DNA of 64,000 nucleotides. It comes from Shewanella sp. SR44-3 (GTDB lineage Bacteria > Pseudomonadota > Gammaproteobacteria > Enterobacterales > Shewanellaceae). Position 1 is the first letter of the stretch; every line of letters starts with the position of its first letter. The notes beneath the pieces were generated by a model. It searched no databases, was not told the origin of the DNA, and saw only the letters and a program-made list of their open reading frames with translations. Made by a program: the position numbers and the translations under genes. The DNA lies in NCBI RefSeq assembly GCF_014163735.1, contig NZ_JACJDV010000002.1, positions 62,001 through 126,000 on the forward strand. The letters are read 5' to 3'. Of the stretch, positions 8,107 through 18,450 are shown in pieces.

Positions 8107-9534
8107 TTATAGTAGTGATAACGCTGTCTGTGGGATCTGGTTAGCCTGTGCAAGCATCGCTGATGATGTTTGCGATAGGATTTGCTGCTTAGTTAACTGG
8201 GCAGTTTCCTGAGCGAAATCGACATCTTGAATTCGGCTACGCGCATCAGACACGTTAGACTGAATGTTATTCAAGTTATTAATTGTGAAGTTCAAACGGT
8301 TTTGAACAGCACCCAAATCAGAACGTTGGCTATCTATTTGCCCAATCGCAGCATCAATAATACTAATAGAGTCTTGCGCTTTGGTCGCATCTGTAAGGTC
8401 AACACTTTCTACAGACTTAAAAGCAGAAGCTGCACTGTTAAATTCTGTAACCGCAGAGTTTGCAACACTAAATGCTGAACCACTAGATATTTCTACCGTG
8501 CCCGTTTTAACACCAGCAACAACACCACCTTCAGTCAACGCTAAACCACCGAAATCGACTGACTGGTTACCTGCTGCGGCGTTAGCAAATGAAGCAATGC
8601 TTATATCTGCGCCATCAGTATTACTTAGCTTTAATGATGACTTATCAGTAGGGTCTGAAAATTCAGCAGTAATACCTGTTACGCCTACCTTACCATTAAT
8701 CGCTTCAGCAAGAGCTGTCAAGTCTGAACTAGAACCTACACTCGCCGCGATTGCCTCTCCGTTTAAGGTGAAACTAACATCACCGCCAGCACTCAAGCTC
8801 TTTAGCGTCATTTCATTTGATGCCACTGCTTTAGCATCAGCTCCAACCGCTGATGTAGCAGTATTTATTGCGCTAGCAATATCTTTAGCACTAGCACCAA
8901 GACTCCATGCGATAGCACCTGTTGTTTTGCCACCAGTCGTTAATGTTAAATCTGTTTCAGCTGCAATACCGTTAGTAGCTGCAGCAACATTCATTGCAGA
9001 ACCACCCATTGTCATTGTATTACGGCCTAATGATGATGCTTTAACGCTTGTTAAAGAAACACCGATGGTTTCGTTAGCATTGGCACCAACCTGGAAATTT
9101 TTAGAGCCAAATGAGCCATCTAGTAACTTTTGTCCACCGAATGACGTTGTTTCTGCAATACGTGTCAATTCAGATTGCAATGAAGATATTTCTTTTTGCA
9201 TTGACTTACGGTCATCACTTGAGTTTGAACCGTTAGCTGACTGCAAAGACAAATCACGCATACGTTGCAAAATATTAGTCGACTCTTGCATTGCGCCTTC
9301 AGCTGTTTGGGTAATAGAAATGCCGTCATTCGCATTTCGAGCCGCTACACCTAAACCATTAATCTGACTGGTCAAGCGATTTGAAATTTGTAGACCTGCA
9401 GCATCATCTTTAGCACTGTTAATGCGAAGACCTGAAGCTAAACGCTCCATTGAGGTTTTAAGACCACCGTTAGCACCATTTAAGTTATTTTGTGCTTTCA
9501 TTGATGTGACGTTAGTGTTTACTGAAATAGCCAT
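8107..9534 (-). CDS. Flagellin (copy nearer flaG)
   Basis: This is a filament subunit of 475 residues. The conserved N-terminal ([19 protein letters not shown]...[17 protein letters not shown]) and C-terminal ([19 protein letters not shown]...[16 protein letters not shown]) coiled-coil domains D0/D1 are intact. Between them lies a ~200-residue Ala/Ser/Thr/Gly-rich central region with a flagellin-IN-like segment ([20 protein letters not shown]). Typical Shewanella flagellins are near 270 residues, so the outer domain is an enlargement. It is transcribed from its own sigma-28 promoter. It is very similar along its length to the next flagellin gene, a tandem duplicate. Confidence 0.95.
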   Translation of the reverse strand: MAISVNTNVTSMKAQNNLNGANGGLKTSMERLASGLRINSAKDDAAGLQISNRLTSQINGLGVAARNANDGISITQTAEGAMQESTNILQRMRDLSLQSANGSNSSDDRKSMQKEISSLQSELTRIAETTSFGGQKLLDGSFGSKNFQVGANANETIGVSLTSVKASSLGRNTMTMGGSAMNVAAATNGIAAETDLTLTTGGKTTGAIAWSLGASAKDIASAINTATSAVGADAKAVASNEMTLKSLSAGGDVSFTLNGEAIAASVGSSSDLTALAEAINGKVGVTGITAEFSDPTDKSSLKLSNTDGADISIASFANAAAGNQSVDFGGLALTEGGVVAGVKTGTVEISSGSAFSVANSAVTEFNSAASAFKSVESVDLTDATKAQDSISIIDAAIGQIDSQRSDLGAVQNRLNFTINNLNNIQSNVSDARSRIQDVDFAQETAQLTKQQILSQTSSAMLAQANQIPQTALSLL

Positions 9535-9564
9535 GATTTATGCCCTCTACCTAACTTGAATAGT

Positions 9565-9584
9565 GCCTGTCAGTACTGTCAGGC
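9565..9584 (-). other. Inverted repeat in flagellin leader
   Basis: The sequence GCCTGTCAG-TA-CTGTCAGGC is a near-palindrome (one mismatched pair per arm) lying between the sigma-28 promoter and the ribosome site of the flagellin. It would form a hairpin at the 5' end of the mRNA. An effect on stability or on translation is inference. Confidence 0.45.
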
Positions 9585-9607
9585 GAAGTTTATTTTCTAC
9601 ATACACT

Positions 9608-9634
9608 GTAACGGCATAGAATAAAAAACCTTTA
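9608..9634 (-). promoter_or_regulatory. Sigma-28 (FliA) promoter of the first flagellin
   Basis: The minus strand reads TAAA, 15 bp, then GCCGTTAC, against the consensus TAAA-N15-GCCGATAA (perfect -35, 6 of 8 in -10). It is 74 bp upstream of the flagellin ATG and just downstream of repeat element copy 2. Confidence 0.85.
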
Positions 9635-9693
9635 GAAAATAATTTCAAATAAACAGTCTATGCAAAAAAAAACTTATAAATCAAAGCAAAACT

Positions 9694-9897
9694 AACCTCA
9701 GCTCGGGATAATAAATATGTATCAAACAGCTCTTTGCACCGCTTTGACTCCAGAAGACTTGCAATAGGCTAACTATTGACGCGTAAACTCGCCTTGTTAT
9801 CAATACAAAGTTCAAATTTGAGTGCTATTGGAGTGCTAGATGTTAAATTTAGGCTGTTTGAACAGCATTTATTCATCTCTTAACCCGAGTTGAGGTT
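9694..9897 (-). mobile_element. MITE-like element, copy 2 (204 bp, inverted relative to copies 1 and 3)
   Basis: The ends are AACCTCAGCTCGGG and CCCGAGTTGAGGTT. The perfect 4-bp duplication AACT flanks it (9690-9693 and 9898-9901). Read on the minus strand it aligns with copies 1 and 3, sharing ACAAGGCGA, GCCTATTGCAAGTCTTCT and GTGCAAAGAGCTGTTTGAT. It lies between the terminator of the upstream flagellin and the sigma-28 promoter of the downstream one. Confidence 0.85.
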
Positions 9898-9902
9898 AAC
9901 TA

Positions 9903-9929
9903 AAAAGCAGACCCTAAGGTCTGCTTTTA
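9903..9929 (-). terminator. Terminator of the second flagellin gene
   Basis: A perfect stem (AAAGCAGACC/GGTCTGCTTT) with a 4-nt loop is followed on the minus strand by a T-run. It lies 27 bp past the flagellin stop codon and immediately next to the repeat element. Confidence 0.88.
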
Positions 9930-9955
9930 CTTCAAACGAGGCCAATTTAGATTGA

Positions 9956-11386
9956 CTAACCCAATAAGGATAACGCTGTCTGTGGAATTTGATTCGCTTG
10001 TGCAAGCATTGCTGAGGATGTTTGCGATAAAATCTGCTGCTTAGTGAGCTCAGCAGTTTCCTTTGCAAAGTCAACATCTTGTATACGACTACGAGCATCA
10101 GATACATTTGACTGAATGTTGTTCAAGTTATTAATCGTGAAGCTCATGCGGTTCTGCACAGCACCTAAATCTGCTCGTTGGCTGTCTATCTGTCCGATAG
10201 CGGCATCAATAATACTAATAGAATCTTGTGCTTTTGCTGCATCAGTAATATCTACGCTCTCGGTGGACTTAAACGCAGATGAGGCAGTATTAAATTCAGT
10301 ACCAGCAGAGTTCGCCAAACTGAAAGAGTCGTTACTAGCAATCTCTACAGTTCCGGTTTTAACTGCAGCCACTGCGCCACCCTCAGTCAAAGGAAAACCA
10401 CCAAAATCAATTGATTGGTTACCAGCTGAAGCATTGGCAAAGGCAGCAATACTGATATCAGCACCATCTGAGTTACTTAGCTTTAATGAAGATTTATCGG
10501 TAGGGTCACTAAATTCTGCCGTAACACCCGTAGCACCTTTTTGTCCATTAATCGCTTCAGCCAATGCGGTTAAATCTGACCCCGAAGCCACACTTGCCGC
10601 TATTGCTGTGCCATTTAAGGTGAAACTTAATGCACCTCCAGCGCTCAAGCCTTTCAAGTCCATTTCATTTTTAGCCACTGCTTTAGCATCAATACCTGAG
10701 CCAGTAGTTGCAGTGTTAATCGCTAAGGCAATATCTTTCGCGCTAGCACCTAAGCCCCATGTAATGGCTCCTGTTGTTTTGCCACCACCGGTCAAGGTTA
10801 AATCTGTCTCTGCGGCAATACCATTTGTCGCGGCCGCAACATTCATTGCCGTACCTGCCATGGTCATAGTATTTCGACCTAATGATGAGGCTTTAACGCT
10901 TGAGAGTGACACACTAATAGTTTCATTAGCATTCGCTCCAATTTGAAAAGACTGAGTGCCATAGCTTCCATCAAGTAATTTTTGACCACCAAATGACGTT
11001 GTTTCTGCAATACGAGTCAACTCAGATTGTAATGCGGTCAATTCTTTCTGCATCGCTTTACGATCATCTGCAGAATTGGAGCCGTTGGCTGACTGTAGCG
11101 ATAAATCACGCATACGTTGCAAAATATTAGTCGACTCTTGCATCGCACCTTCAGCAGTTTGTGCAATCGAAATACCATCGTTAGCATTACGTACCGCGAC
11201 ACCAATACCATTTATTTGACTGGTTAAGCGGTTCGCAATTTGCAGACCTGCAGCATCATCCTTTGCACTATTAATACGTAAGCCTGACGATAAGCGCTCC
11301 ATTGACATAGATAGCTTGCTATTAGCGCCATTAAGGTTGTTTTGCGCTTTCATTGATGTGACGTTTGTATTAACTGAAATAGCCAT
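9956..11386 (-). CDS. Flagellin (copy nearer flgL)
   Basis: This 476-residue flagellin closely resembles its neighbour, with the same D0/D1 ends ([32 protein letters not shown]) and the same enlarged central region. Differences are concentrated in the middle (for example [17 protein letters not shown] against [17 protein letters not shown]). The start is the ATG at 11386 with AGAGGAACGTAAC before it; the open frame extends 10 codons upstream, but the family begins at MAISVNT. I found no clear sigma-28 or sigma-54 promoter in the 198 bp upstream, and there is no terminator after flgL, so read-through from flgKL is possible. Confidence 0.95.
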   Translation of the reverse strand: MAISVNTNVTSMKAQNNLNGANSKLSMSMERLSSGLRINSAKDDAAGLQIANRLTSQINGIGVAVRNANDGISIAQTAEGAMQESTNILQRMRDLSLQSANGSNSADDRKAMQKELTALQSELTRIAETTSFGGQKLLDGSYGTQSFQIGANANETISVSLSSVKASSLGRNTMTMAGTAMNVAAATNGIAAETDLTLTGGGKTTGAITWGLGASAKDIALAINTATTGSGIDAKAVAKNEMDLKGLSAGGALSFTLNGTAIAASVASGSDLTALAEAINGQKGATGVTAEFSDPTDKSSLKLSNSDGADISIAAFANASAGNQSIDFGGFPLTEGGAVAAVKTGTVEIASNDSFSLANSAGTEFNTASSAFKSTESVDITDAAKAQDSISIIDAAIGQIDSQRADLGAVQNRMSFTINNLNNIQSNVSDARSRIQDVDFAKETAELTKQQILSQTSSAMLAQANQIPQTALSLLG

Positions 11387-11584
11387 GTTACGTTCCTCTC
11401 TTAGTAGCATTGCCAAGACTTAGGAGCTTGGCTAAACGTGTTAATAAAGTAATCTTATCAATATGTTATGCTGGAACCACTCATATACCGCAAACATTGA
11501 TGAAAACTCTTAAACCGTATTAATTAAAATTGTGGGTTAACTCTATACTCGTGCCAAGCTGGGATCTTGCCGCCAGCAAAGCTG

Positions 11585-12796
11585 TTAAATGTAATCAAAC
11601 AAACTTGTCGAACTGACTTTGCTAAACACACTCGATACCGCATTGAGTGCCAACTTTTGCTTTTCAAATTCGGTTATCGCTGCTGAAAGATCTAAATCTT
11701 CCACTTTTGATAACGCGGACGTGTTAATCAACTTCTCGTCAGCGTGATTGCCGCTATACTGTTCCAATACTTTTAAATTAGTCCCAGTAACACTTCTTTC
11801 CTGACTCATTTGTTTGACACCGCTATCGATATTATTCAATAACTGTGCCAACTCTGATTGACCAGCTGGAGTTTGGATTTGCGCATCATTAGATAACAAG
11901 CTGACAGCCTTACTTAGGCTATCAAAGATACTGACGCTACTAACTTCGCTAATCGTAAAGCTGTCACCGTTCTTGGGCTCCCCAGCTAACTTCACTTCAA
12001 TGCCATTAAAACTAACTGGCACTAAATCATCAAAACCTACGACTGTGGTCACTATATTGGCAGGCACGGCACTGTCTAACACTTCAAGATTGGTGCCGCC
12101 AACACCATCATCAACGAAATTAAAAGTATAAGTATCAGGAACATGTGGTGTTGGCGGTGTAATTTTGGCGCTAGTAACGACAACATCCCCTTGCTGACTC
12201 GCCAAATAGTTGGCGCCATAATCTCCCATGGCATTAGCGCCATTCATAAACGCTGCATCCCCTGGTACATTAATGTTAAGCTGCACATCTGTAGCGACAT
12301 TGCTTTTCTGAAATCTTGAATCACCGCTATAAACAGCCTTTTTGTTGGCATCGAATGAAAAAGGCTGCTGTTCTGTTTTATGTCCGGCAAAGATGTAATT
12401 TCCCGATTCATCTTTAGTATTTGCTAGCGTCATTAATTGCTCGAGAGTTTTATTCATCTCATCGGCAATGGCTTGCCGCTCTACTGACGTCATGCTGCCG
12501 TTAGCACCTCGTAGCAGCCCATCACGCATGCTCGCCACTAAATTATCAGCATGACCAAGCTGACTTTCGGCTAGCTGAACATGGCTAGTTGCGTAACCAA
12601 TATTCTTAATAAATTGATCCGTTAAGGTATTTCGTTGCTTTAAGTTATCAATAGCAATAGAAGCAACCGGATCATCCCCTGCCGAATTGACTTTTTTACC
12701 CGTCGAAATTTGATTTAAAATAGAGTTAGTCGATGATTGCTTTTGTAAAATGTTTTGAGTATTTTGCTGAAAATATTGTCCGGTAGAAATTCTCAT
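11585..12796 (-). CDS. flgL: Hook-filament junction protein FlgL (HAP3)
   Basis: FlgL (403 aa) forms the ring between the hook-side HAP1 and the filament. The N-terminus MRISTGQYFQQNTQNILQKQ and the GKKVNSAGDDPVASIAI segment are the family signature, shared with flagellin D0/D1. The C-terminus (SAAITEFEKQKLALNAVSSVFSKVS) forms the partner helix. A strong AGGAGG precedes the ATG. It follows flgK by 12 bp in the flgFGHIJKL run. Confidence 0.95.
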   Translation of the reverse strand: MRISTGQYFQQNTQNILQKQSSTNSILNQISTGKKVNSAGDDPVASIAIDNLKQRNTLTDQFIKNIGYATSHVQLAESQLGHADNLVASMRDGLLRGANGSMTSVERQAIADEMNKTLEQLMTLANTKDESGNYIFAGHKTEQQPFSFDANKKAVYSGDSRFQKSNVATDVQLNINVPGDAAFMNGANAMGDYGANYLASQQGDVVVTSAKITPPTPHVPDTYTFNFVDDGVGGTNLEVLDSAVPANIVTTVVGFDDLVPVSFNGIEVKLAGEPKNGDSFTISEVSSVSIFDSLSKAVSLLSNDAQIQTPAGQSELAQLLNNIDSGVKQMSQERSVTGTNLKVLEQYSGNHADEKLINTSALSKVEDLDLSAAITEFEKQKLALNAVSSVFSKVSSTSLFDYI

Positions 12797-12808
12797 GATT
12801 TAATCCTC

Positions 12809-14728
12809 CTATCGAACTGCGTTAAATAAAGTGTCAAATATCTGCTGCGCCGTCGTCATTATGCGGGCTGATGCTTGATAAGATTGCTGGAAACGCAGTA
12901 GATTTGCCGCTTCTTCATCTAAGTTCACCCCTGACTCACTTTGCACTCTGTCATAAGCTTGTTGGTATACAGCATCGGCTGAGCCCAACGAGATTGCTGC
13001 CGATTTAGCTTTGCCACCAACAGATAGCTTTGTCTGCTCGAACACATCATTAAGTGTGGATTTATTGCCATTCATCAATTTAGTTTCAGCAAGCTTACCC
13101 ATGGCTACCGCGTTGGTGTTATCACCTTCGGCGAAAGATAAATCGAAGGTAAACCTGTCGGTAGCACCGGCGGTACTTTTCACTTCAAAGCTAAAACCGA
13201 AAGCTGTAATCGTGGGCGCCGTGTATGGACTAACGCCAAGGGATGTTCCTGCAGCATCAAAAGCCTCGTAAGTGCCGGCAGTCGTATTGATGGCAAAGGT
13301 TATTTCTTGTCCCGTTACAGGGAAATTAGTCGCACCACGGTTAGTTACCGATAGCATTTTGACTTGGGTGTTACCTGAGTTAGTTGCATCAGGTGTGATT
13401 TTTGCGCTTGCGGCGGCAATGCTTTTAGTGTCAGTCATGACTTTATTAATGCCTGCTGCAGCACCGGCATTTGGCCTGATCTCAAATCGGTCGCCGTTAG
13501 CGAATGCGCCTGAATCAATGTATATATGAAATCCATCCCCTCCTTCAAGGCGACCTTCAGCAACATTGAGTGTCAAGGCTTGAATTTGACCGGTTTTGTC
13601 ATCCTTTAGCTCATAAGTCCCTGGTGCAGTAAAGTTAAGCTCATAGTGACTACCTGTTAATGCCGACACTGATTCAATATTGACTCTTAAATTGGCCGTG
13701 CCTGTGTTTGTTGAGTATTCCCCCACACGTCCCGAAGACATACTGGCATCATTAATGTCAGTAAAAATGTTGCTCCCCACTTGTCCAGTTAAATCAAAAC
13801 CATCGCGCTGAGCTTGGTTAAAGGTATCCGCAACCCCTAACGCTAACTGACCTAACTCTTGATTGGCCGGGACTAAAGTGTTTTCCACAAAGTTGTACAA
13901 TGAGGCAAGTTTGCCCCCAAGTGACGATGGATCAACATTAAGTGATTGAGTCCCCACGGTTGTAGTGAGTCGTGGCTCACTTGGAAAAGGATCACCTGTT
14001 GTCGTGGACATTTTCATTGACACTTCGCCAGACACTAACATCACTGAGCCCCCTAGCATGATGCTTTTTGCTCCAGTATCTAAGGGAATGACATTAACTT
14101 GAGCGTATTGACTGAGCTCTTGGATCAATAAATCTTGCTTATCTAACAGCTGAGCATCTTTATCACCGGATTTCATCAACTCTAAGTTAATGTTACCGAT
14201 TTCCTTGCTAATATCAGAAATTCTGTTCGTAATCGCAGTAATTTGGCTATTAGTTTGCTTTATCTGACCATCAAGGTGTGATTGCATCTGATTCAAGCTT
14301 TTAGCAAGTTGATCTGCTGAAGTTAATGCTGTGCCTCTGATCCCCAAATCACTCGGAGTATTCGCCACCGCATCCATACTCGCAAATAAGCCATTGAGGC
14401 TATCAGGTACGACTTTGCCGATTTGTGAATACAATTTATCTAACTCACTCAGTTTGTCGTAAGTCGTTTGCGCTTCACTTTTGGCCGTCTGCCCTATGCG
14501 TAATTCCCGCGCGGCATAATCGTTATATATTCTTTTAACGTCGGAGACATAAGTACCTGTTCCGTAGTAGTTTCCGCCTAACATTTGCGAGTCAGTCGTT
14601 GCTTGCTGGGCCACCTGTCTGTGATAGCCTTCTGTGTTAACATTGGCGATGTTACTACTGGTCACCCCAAGTTGTGACTGTGAAGCCAATACACCTGTGC
14701 GAGCGATATTAAGTAAGTCGATAGCCAT
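12809..14728 (-). CDS. flgK: Hook-associated protein FlgK (HAP1)
   Basis: FlgK (639 aa) is the first junction protein on the hook. The N-terminal rod/hook motif (LLNIARTGVLASQSQLGVTSSNIANVNTEGY) and the C-terminal GVNLDEEAANLLRFQQSYQASARIM motif are both intact. The middle contains beta-rich outer domains. Its ATG overlaps the flgJ stop codon by one base (TAATG), indicating translational coupling. Confidence 0.95.
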   Translation of the reverse strand: MAIDLLNIARTGVLASQSQLGVTSSNIANVNTEGYHRQVAQQATTDSQMLGGNYYGTGTYVSDVKRIYNDYAARELRIGQTAKSEAQTTYDKLSELDKLYSQIGKVVPDSLNGLFASMDAVANTPSDLGIRGTALTSADQLAKSLNQMQSHLDGQIKQTNSQITAITNRISDISKEIGNINLELMKSGDKDAQLLDKQDLLIQELSQYAQVNVIPLDTGAKSIMLGGSVMLVSGEVSMKMSTTTGDPFPSEPRLTTTVGTQSLNVDPSSLGGKLASLYNFVENTLVPANQELGQLALGVADTFNQAQRDGFDLTGQVGSNIFTDINDASMSSGRVGEYSTNTGTANLRVNIESVSALTGSHYELNFTAPGTYELKDDKTGQIQALTLNVAEGRLEGGDGFHIYIDSGAFANGDRFEIRPNAGAAAGINKVMTDTKSIAAASAKITPDATNSGNTQVKMLSVTNRGATNFPVTGQEITFAINTTAGTYEAFDAAGTSLGVSPYTAPTITAFGFSFEVKSTAGATDRFTFDLSFAEGDNTNAVAMGKLAETKLMNGNKSTLNDVFEQTKLSVGGKAKSAAISLGSADAVYQQAYDRVQSESGVNLDEEAANLLRFQQSYQASARIMTTAQQIFDTLFNAVR

Positions 14729-15834
14729 TATTTATTCTCCCCTGCTAACACAGATTTAAGTCCATTAGTCACTGAATCCATGACTTGAAGCACTTTCTTG
14801 GCATAATGTGGATCTGTGGCATAACCTGCTTTTTGCAATGCATTAATAAACTTAACGGGTTCATTCGCCACTTTGCGGGCTTCTTGATAACGCTCACCAT
14901 CTTCAAGAAATGACACAAAATCTTTAAAGCTTTGTTCTAAATTGTCATACATGCGGAAATCAGCTTTTTGCTTTACCGCAATACCTTTCTCAAATTCGAG
15001 TGTGCTTACAGTGGTTTTATTACCGCCCCAGCGCTTATCCGCTTTGATATTAAATAAGTTGTTACTTATGGTGCCGTCAGTACGCCTGACCATTTTCTTA
15101 CCCCAGCCGGTTTCCAATGCAGACTGCGCAATCAATACCTCTGGTGTTGTGCCTAAAGACTTTGCGGCTTTTTCTGCGTGAGGATAAAGCACCGAAACAA
15201 AATGCTCAGGCCCAGTGAAAACAGCATTAGCGGCAAGATTTTTTGACTTAGGCAAGCTATTGCCGCTAGAGATGTCTCCTCGCAGCACTTGTTCAACCCG
15301 CTGTAATTGCGGCTCAGATAATGAAGGCTTTTCGATTGGGCTATGTACTTGAGCAATCTGTTTAGCAACTTCGTCTGCTGGAGTTGCTAAGGCATGGTGG
15401 GAGGACGCTATCTCTGCCAAAGAAATAACTGGAGTATTAGCCTGAGCTTCTTTGTTCACAAACATACTTGGAGCAATATTAGTTTCAAGGCCACCGCGTA
15501 ACACGGATGCTGGTGTTACAGGGCTTTCATCTGGGGAGAGTTGCTGCACCATAAGATCAGCCAGCCCCAACATGCCTTTACTTGATAAATCCACCGACAT
15601 TTGTTGATCACGCATTTGCTCGAAAAACTCAGTCGTTTGGCTATTCATTGGACTGTCAGATTTAAAGGCGGCATTGGCATCTCGCATGCTCTTCATTAGC
15701 ATTTGGATAAAGATACCTTCGAACTGTTTAGCCGCCTCTCTAAGCGTGCCCTTCTCGTCTTTCTGAGCTTGCGCACGGAGTGAATCCAGTCCCGCTAGAT
15801 CCAGAAAGTGCGATGAATTTGACAGCTTTTCCAT
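14728..15834 (-). CDS. flgJ: Rod-binding protein and peptidoglycan hydrolase FlgJ
   Basis: FlgJ (368 aa) caps the growing rod and opens the peptidoglycan. Residues about 20-100 form the rod-binding domain (AAKQFEGIFIQMLMKSMRDAN). A ~100-residue linker follows. The C-terminal glucosaminidase/muramidase domain starts near 208 (HFVSVLYPHAEKAAKSLG), with the likely catalytic E241 in SALETGWGKK. It is thus the two-domain form found in beta- and gammaproteobacteria. It lies 17 bp downstream of flgI. Confidence 0.93.
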   Translation of the reverse strand: MEKLSNSSHFLDLAGLDSLRAQAQKDEKGTLREAAKQFEGIFIQMLMKSMRDANAAFKSDSPMNSQTTEFFEQMRDQQMSVDLSSKGMLGLADLMVQQLSPDESPVTPASVLRGGLETNIAPSMFVNKEAQANTPVISLAEIASSHHALATPADEVAKQIAQVHSPIEKPSLSEPQLQRVEQVLRGDISSGNSLPKSKNLAANAVFTGPEHFVSVLYPHAEKAAKSLGTTPEVLIAQSALETGWGKKMVRRTDGTISNNLFNIKADKRWGGNKTTVSTLEFEKGIAVKQKADFRMYDNLEQSFKDFVSFLEDGERYQEARKVANEPVKFINALQKAGYATDPHYAKKVLQVMDSVTNGLKSVLAGENK

Positions 15835-15851
15835 GATGACACCGACAGAAA

Positions 15852-16952
15852 TTAGATGATGATAAGTTCACCATGCAAAGCTCCTGCCATCTTTAACGCT
15901 TCGAGTATTGCTAATACATCTGATGGTGCTGCGCCGACTAAATTTACCGCTCTAACTAGCTCATCTAATGTTGTGCCTGGATTAAACATAAACATCCGGC
16001 GATCACGTTCCGACACATCAATGGTGCTGTTCGCCGTTACTGCGGTTTGGCCGCCAGCCAAGGCATTAGGCTGAGTCACTTGGGTTGATTCAGCAATCGT
16101 AACGGTTAAGCCGCCATGGGTCACCGCAGCTGGCAGTAACTGCACATTCTGCCCTACCACTATGGTGCCAGTACGGGAGTTAACAATCACTTTGGCTGAC
16201 TCATCAGCAATGGTCACTTCAATATTCTCAAGCGTTGCTAAGTAAGATACCCGTTGGGATGCATCCCTTGGGGCACTCACCTGAATTGAGCTAGCATCAA
16301 TTGCTTTGGCCATCCCCGGGCCTAATAAGTCATTAATCGCATCAGCCATATTTTTGGCGGTAGAAAAATCGGCTCGGTGAAGGTTAAAAGTTAAATGATC
16401 GCCACTGGCAAACGGACTTGGTACGCTGCGTTCAATAATTGCACCATTAGGAATACGGCCAACTGTGGGGGTGTTTTGAATGACTTGCGAACCGTCTAAA
16501 CCTTCAGCGCTAAAACCACTGACTACTAAGCTACCTTGAGCAATTGCATACACATTACCATCCACCCCTTTTAGAAAGGTTTGTAGTAACGTTCCCCCGC
16601 GCAAGCTCTTAGCTTCACCTAAGCTAGAGACTGTGATGTCAAGATTTTGACCCGGCTTAATAAACGCAGGCATCTCTGCATGAACAGCGACCACGGCAAC
16701 GTTTTTTGAATTAGGTCTAACTGAATCGGGTAAGTTAATGCCAAAGTTTTTTAACATGGTTCTAAAGGTTTGCTCGGTATAGCGAGTTTTTTCACCTGTA
16801 CCAGGCAAACCCACGACAAGACCATAGCCTATTAGTTGGTTACTGCGAACCCCCTGCACATTAGCCATGTCTTTGATACGCTGAGCATAAATTGGCATAG
16901 ATAGCATCATTGACGTTACGGCGGCCAAAAAGAATATCGATTTGATTTTCAT
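15852..16952 (-). CDS. flgI: Flagellar P-ring protein FlgI
   Basis: FlgI (366 aa) builds the periplasmic P-ring around the rod. A Sec signal peptide ([23 protein letters not shown]) is followed by the family signature [20 protein letters not shown] and [14 protein letters not shown] chose the ATG at 16952 because GGAG lies 9 nt before it and the signal peptide begins there; the open frame runs nine codons further into flgH. It starts 11 bp after flgH. Confidence 0.95.
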   Translation of the reverse strand: MKIKSIFFLAAVTSMMLSMPIYAQRIKDMANVQGVRSNQLIGYGLVVGLPGTGEKTRYTEQTFRTMLKNFGINLPDSVRPNSKNVAVVAVHAEMPAFIKPGQNLDITVSSLGEAKSLRGGTLLQTFLKGVDGNVYAIAQGSLVVSGFSAEGLDGSQVIQNTPTVGRIPNGAIIERSVPSPFASGDHLTFNLHRADFSTAKNMADAINDLLGPGMAKAIDASSIQVSAPRDASQRVSYLATLENIEVTIADESAKVIVNSRTGTIVVGQNVQLLPAAVTHGGLTVTIAESTQVTQPNALAGGQTAVTANSTIDVSERDRRMFMFNPGTTLDELVRAVNLVGAAPSDVLAILEALKMAGALHGELIII

Positions 16953-16963
16953 GCTATACACTC

Positions 16964-17641
16964 CTAGAAAGGCCACCATTCACCGAGGAAAAATTGCCCT
17001 AACCAACCCACTTTTTGTGCGTCAGCAAAAGTACCAGTACCGCTATATTGAATACGCGCATTAGCAACACGCATTGATTCAACGGTGTTATCAGGCTTAA
17101 TGTCTTGGCTGCGCACTATGCCAGTAACCCGGATAAACTCATCGCCATTATTGATGGATATCCACTTTTCGCCGCGAATAACCAAGTTGCCATTACTGAG
17201 TACCTGCATCACATTAGCCGAGATACTGCCGTCTAAACTGTTGCTTTGATCCGCATCTGACTCACGCTTGGTGTTATAAGCATCCTTATAGGTAAGATCC
17301 AGCGGCACCCCCTTAATGGTGACATTCCCTCCCCCAGCAAAAATGGGGTCCATACTCATGTCTGAGCCTTTTTTAATGTCATTGGTGGCGCTTTTTTTCG
17401 CTTGAGTTGACTCCATCAATACCACAGTAATAATGTCGCCAATTTTATGAGCCCGCATATCTGAATACAGGCTTGATGCTTGGGAGTCTAAAAAAATAGA
17501 TCCTGTTGACGCTGTTTGTGTCGTCGGCGCATCCGGATACACTGGAGCATAAAAAGGATCGTCAGGAATTGGCTTTCGTTGCTGAGTAGAGCTACAAGCA
17601 CCAAGCAGAAAGACCATGAGAAGTACTATGGATTTATTCAT
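16964..17641 (-). CDS. flgH: Flagellar L-ring lipoprotein FlgH
   Basis: FlgH (225 aa) forms the outer-membrane L-ring. A lipoprotein signal with lipobox LLGAC (C16) opens the protein. The family motif [23 protein letters not shown] is present, as is the C-terminal IRSGIVRPxD-like region ([19 protein letters not shown]). It is co-oriented with flgG and flgI, with 9 and 11 bp gaps. Confidence 0.95.
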   Translation of the reverse strand: MNKSIVLLMVFLLGACSSTQQRKPIPDDPFYAPVYPDAPTTQTASTGSIFLDSQASSLYSDMRAHKIGDIITVVLMESTQAKKSATNDIKKGSDMSMDPIFAGGGNVTIKGVPLDLTYKDAYNTKRESDADQSNSLDGSISANVMQVLSNGNLVIRGEKWISINNGDEFIRVTGIVRSQDIKPDNTVESMRVANARIQYSGTGTFADAQKVGWLGQFFLGEWWPF

Positions 17642-17650
17642 AATATTGCC

Positions 17651-18439
17651 CTACAAATTCTGATTAATATAAGCAAGCATCTGATCAACCGCTGAAATCA
17701 CTTTTGAATTCATTTCGTAAATTCGCTGACTTTGGATCAAGTTAACTAACTCTTCAGTCACGTTAACATTGGAGGTTTCAAGCGCACCTTGCCTAATCGC
17801 ACCAAGTCCATCCAAAGATGCTGTGCCTTGGATCGGCGTGCCACTAGCGCCAGTTTCTGTGTAAAGGTTTTGCCCAAGTGGATCTAGGCCTGATGGATTA
17901 ATAAAATCTGTCATGGTAATTTGACCGATAACCTGACTCTCGACAGTACCTGGGATCTTAACTGATACCTCACCACCGGCAGACACGGTAATACTGGTAG
18001 CATTTTCCGGAATAGTAATAGCGGGTTGCAGCACATAGCCAGAACCTGGAGTTACGATTTGACCTGTATCATCTAAACTAAATTGACCATTTCGAGTGTA
18101 CGCAGGTGTACCATCAGGTAATTGAACCTCAAAAAATCCTGGCCCTTCAATCATTAAATCCAATGAGTTGTCAGTGGTCAGCATATTGCCTTGGCTAAAC
18201 ATTTTTTGGGTTGCCACGACTTTGGTACCCGCACCGATATTTAAACCATTAGGTAATTTGGTGTTGTCGGCACTGATCCCACCGGCTTGATTGACCGTTT
18301 GGTAAAGTAAATCTTCAAATACCGCACGACTTTTTTTATAGCCAATCGTACTGGCATTCGCCACGTTGTTAGAAATAACTGAAATATCAGTTTGCTGGGC
18401 ATCAAGGCCGGTTTTACTAATCCAGAGAGCGGGATGCAT
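17651..18439 (-). CDS. flgG: Distal rod protein FlgG
   Basis: FlgG (262 aa) forms the distal rod. It starts MHPALWISKTGLDAQQTDIS, carries the rod/hook motif VISNNVANASTIGYKKSRA, and ends ELVNLIQSQRIYEMNSKVISAVDQML, all FlgG-specific. A TAGGAG ribosome site precedes the ATG. It lies 11 bp from flgF. Confidence 0.96.
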   Translation of the reverse strand: MHPALWISKTGLDAQQTDISVISNNVANASTIGYKKSRAVFEDLLYQTVNQAGGISADNTKLPNGLNIGAGTKVVATQKMFSQGNMLTTDNSLDLMIEGPGFFEVQLPDGTPAYTRNGQFSLDDTGQIVTPGSGYVLQPAITIPENATSITVSAGGEVSVKIPGTVESQVIGQITMTDFINPSGLDPLGQNLYTETGASGTPIQGTASLDGLGAIRQGALETSNVNVTEELVNLIQSQRIYEMNSKVISAVDQMLAYINQNL

Positions 18440-18450
18440 AATCTATACTC

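Noticed and set aside
8381-9367. Long plus-strand open frame (328 codons) antisense to the first flagellin, with a similar one at 10116-10946 antisense to the second
   Set aside because: Both mirror the Ala/Thr/Ser-rich codons of the flagellins, have no ribosome site or recognisable domain, and arise because the codon make-up leaves few stops on the other strand.
11549-11573. Possible sigma-54 promoters for the second flagellin (a TGGCAC box and a CGGCA/CAGCT pair)
   Set aside because: The first has a perfect -24 box but no GC at -12; the second has correct spacing but poor boxes. Neither is convincing, so the promoter of this flagellin is left open.
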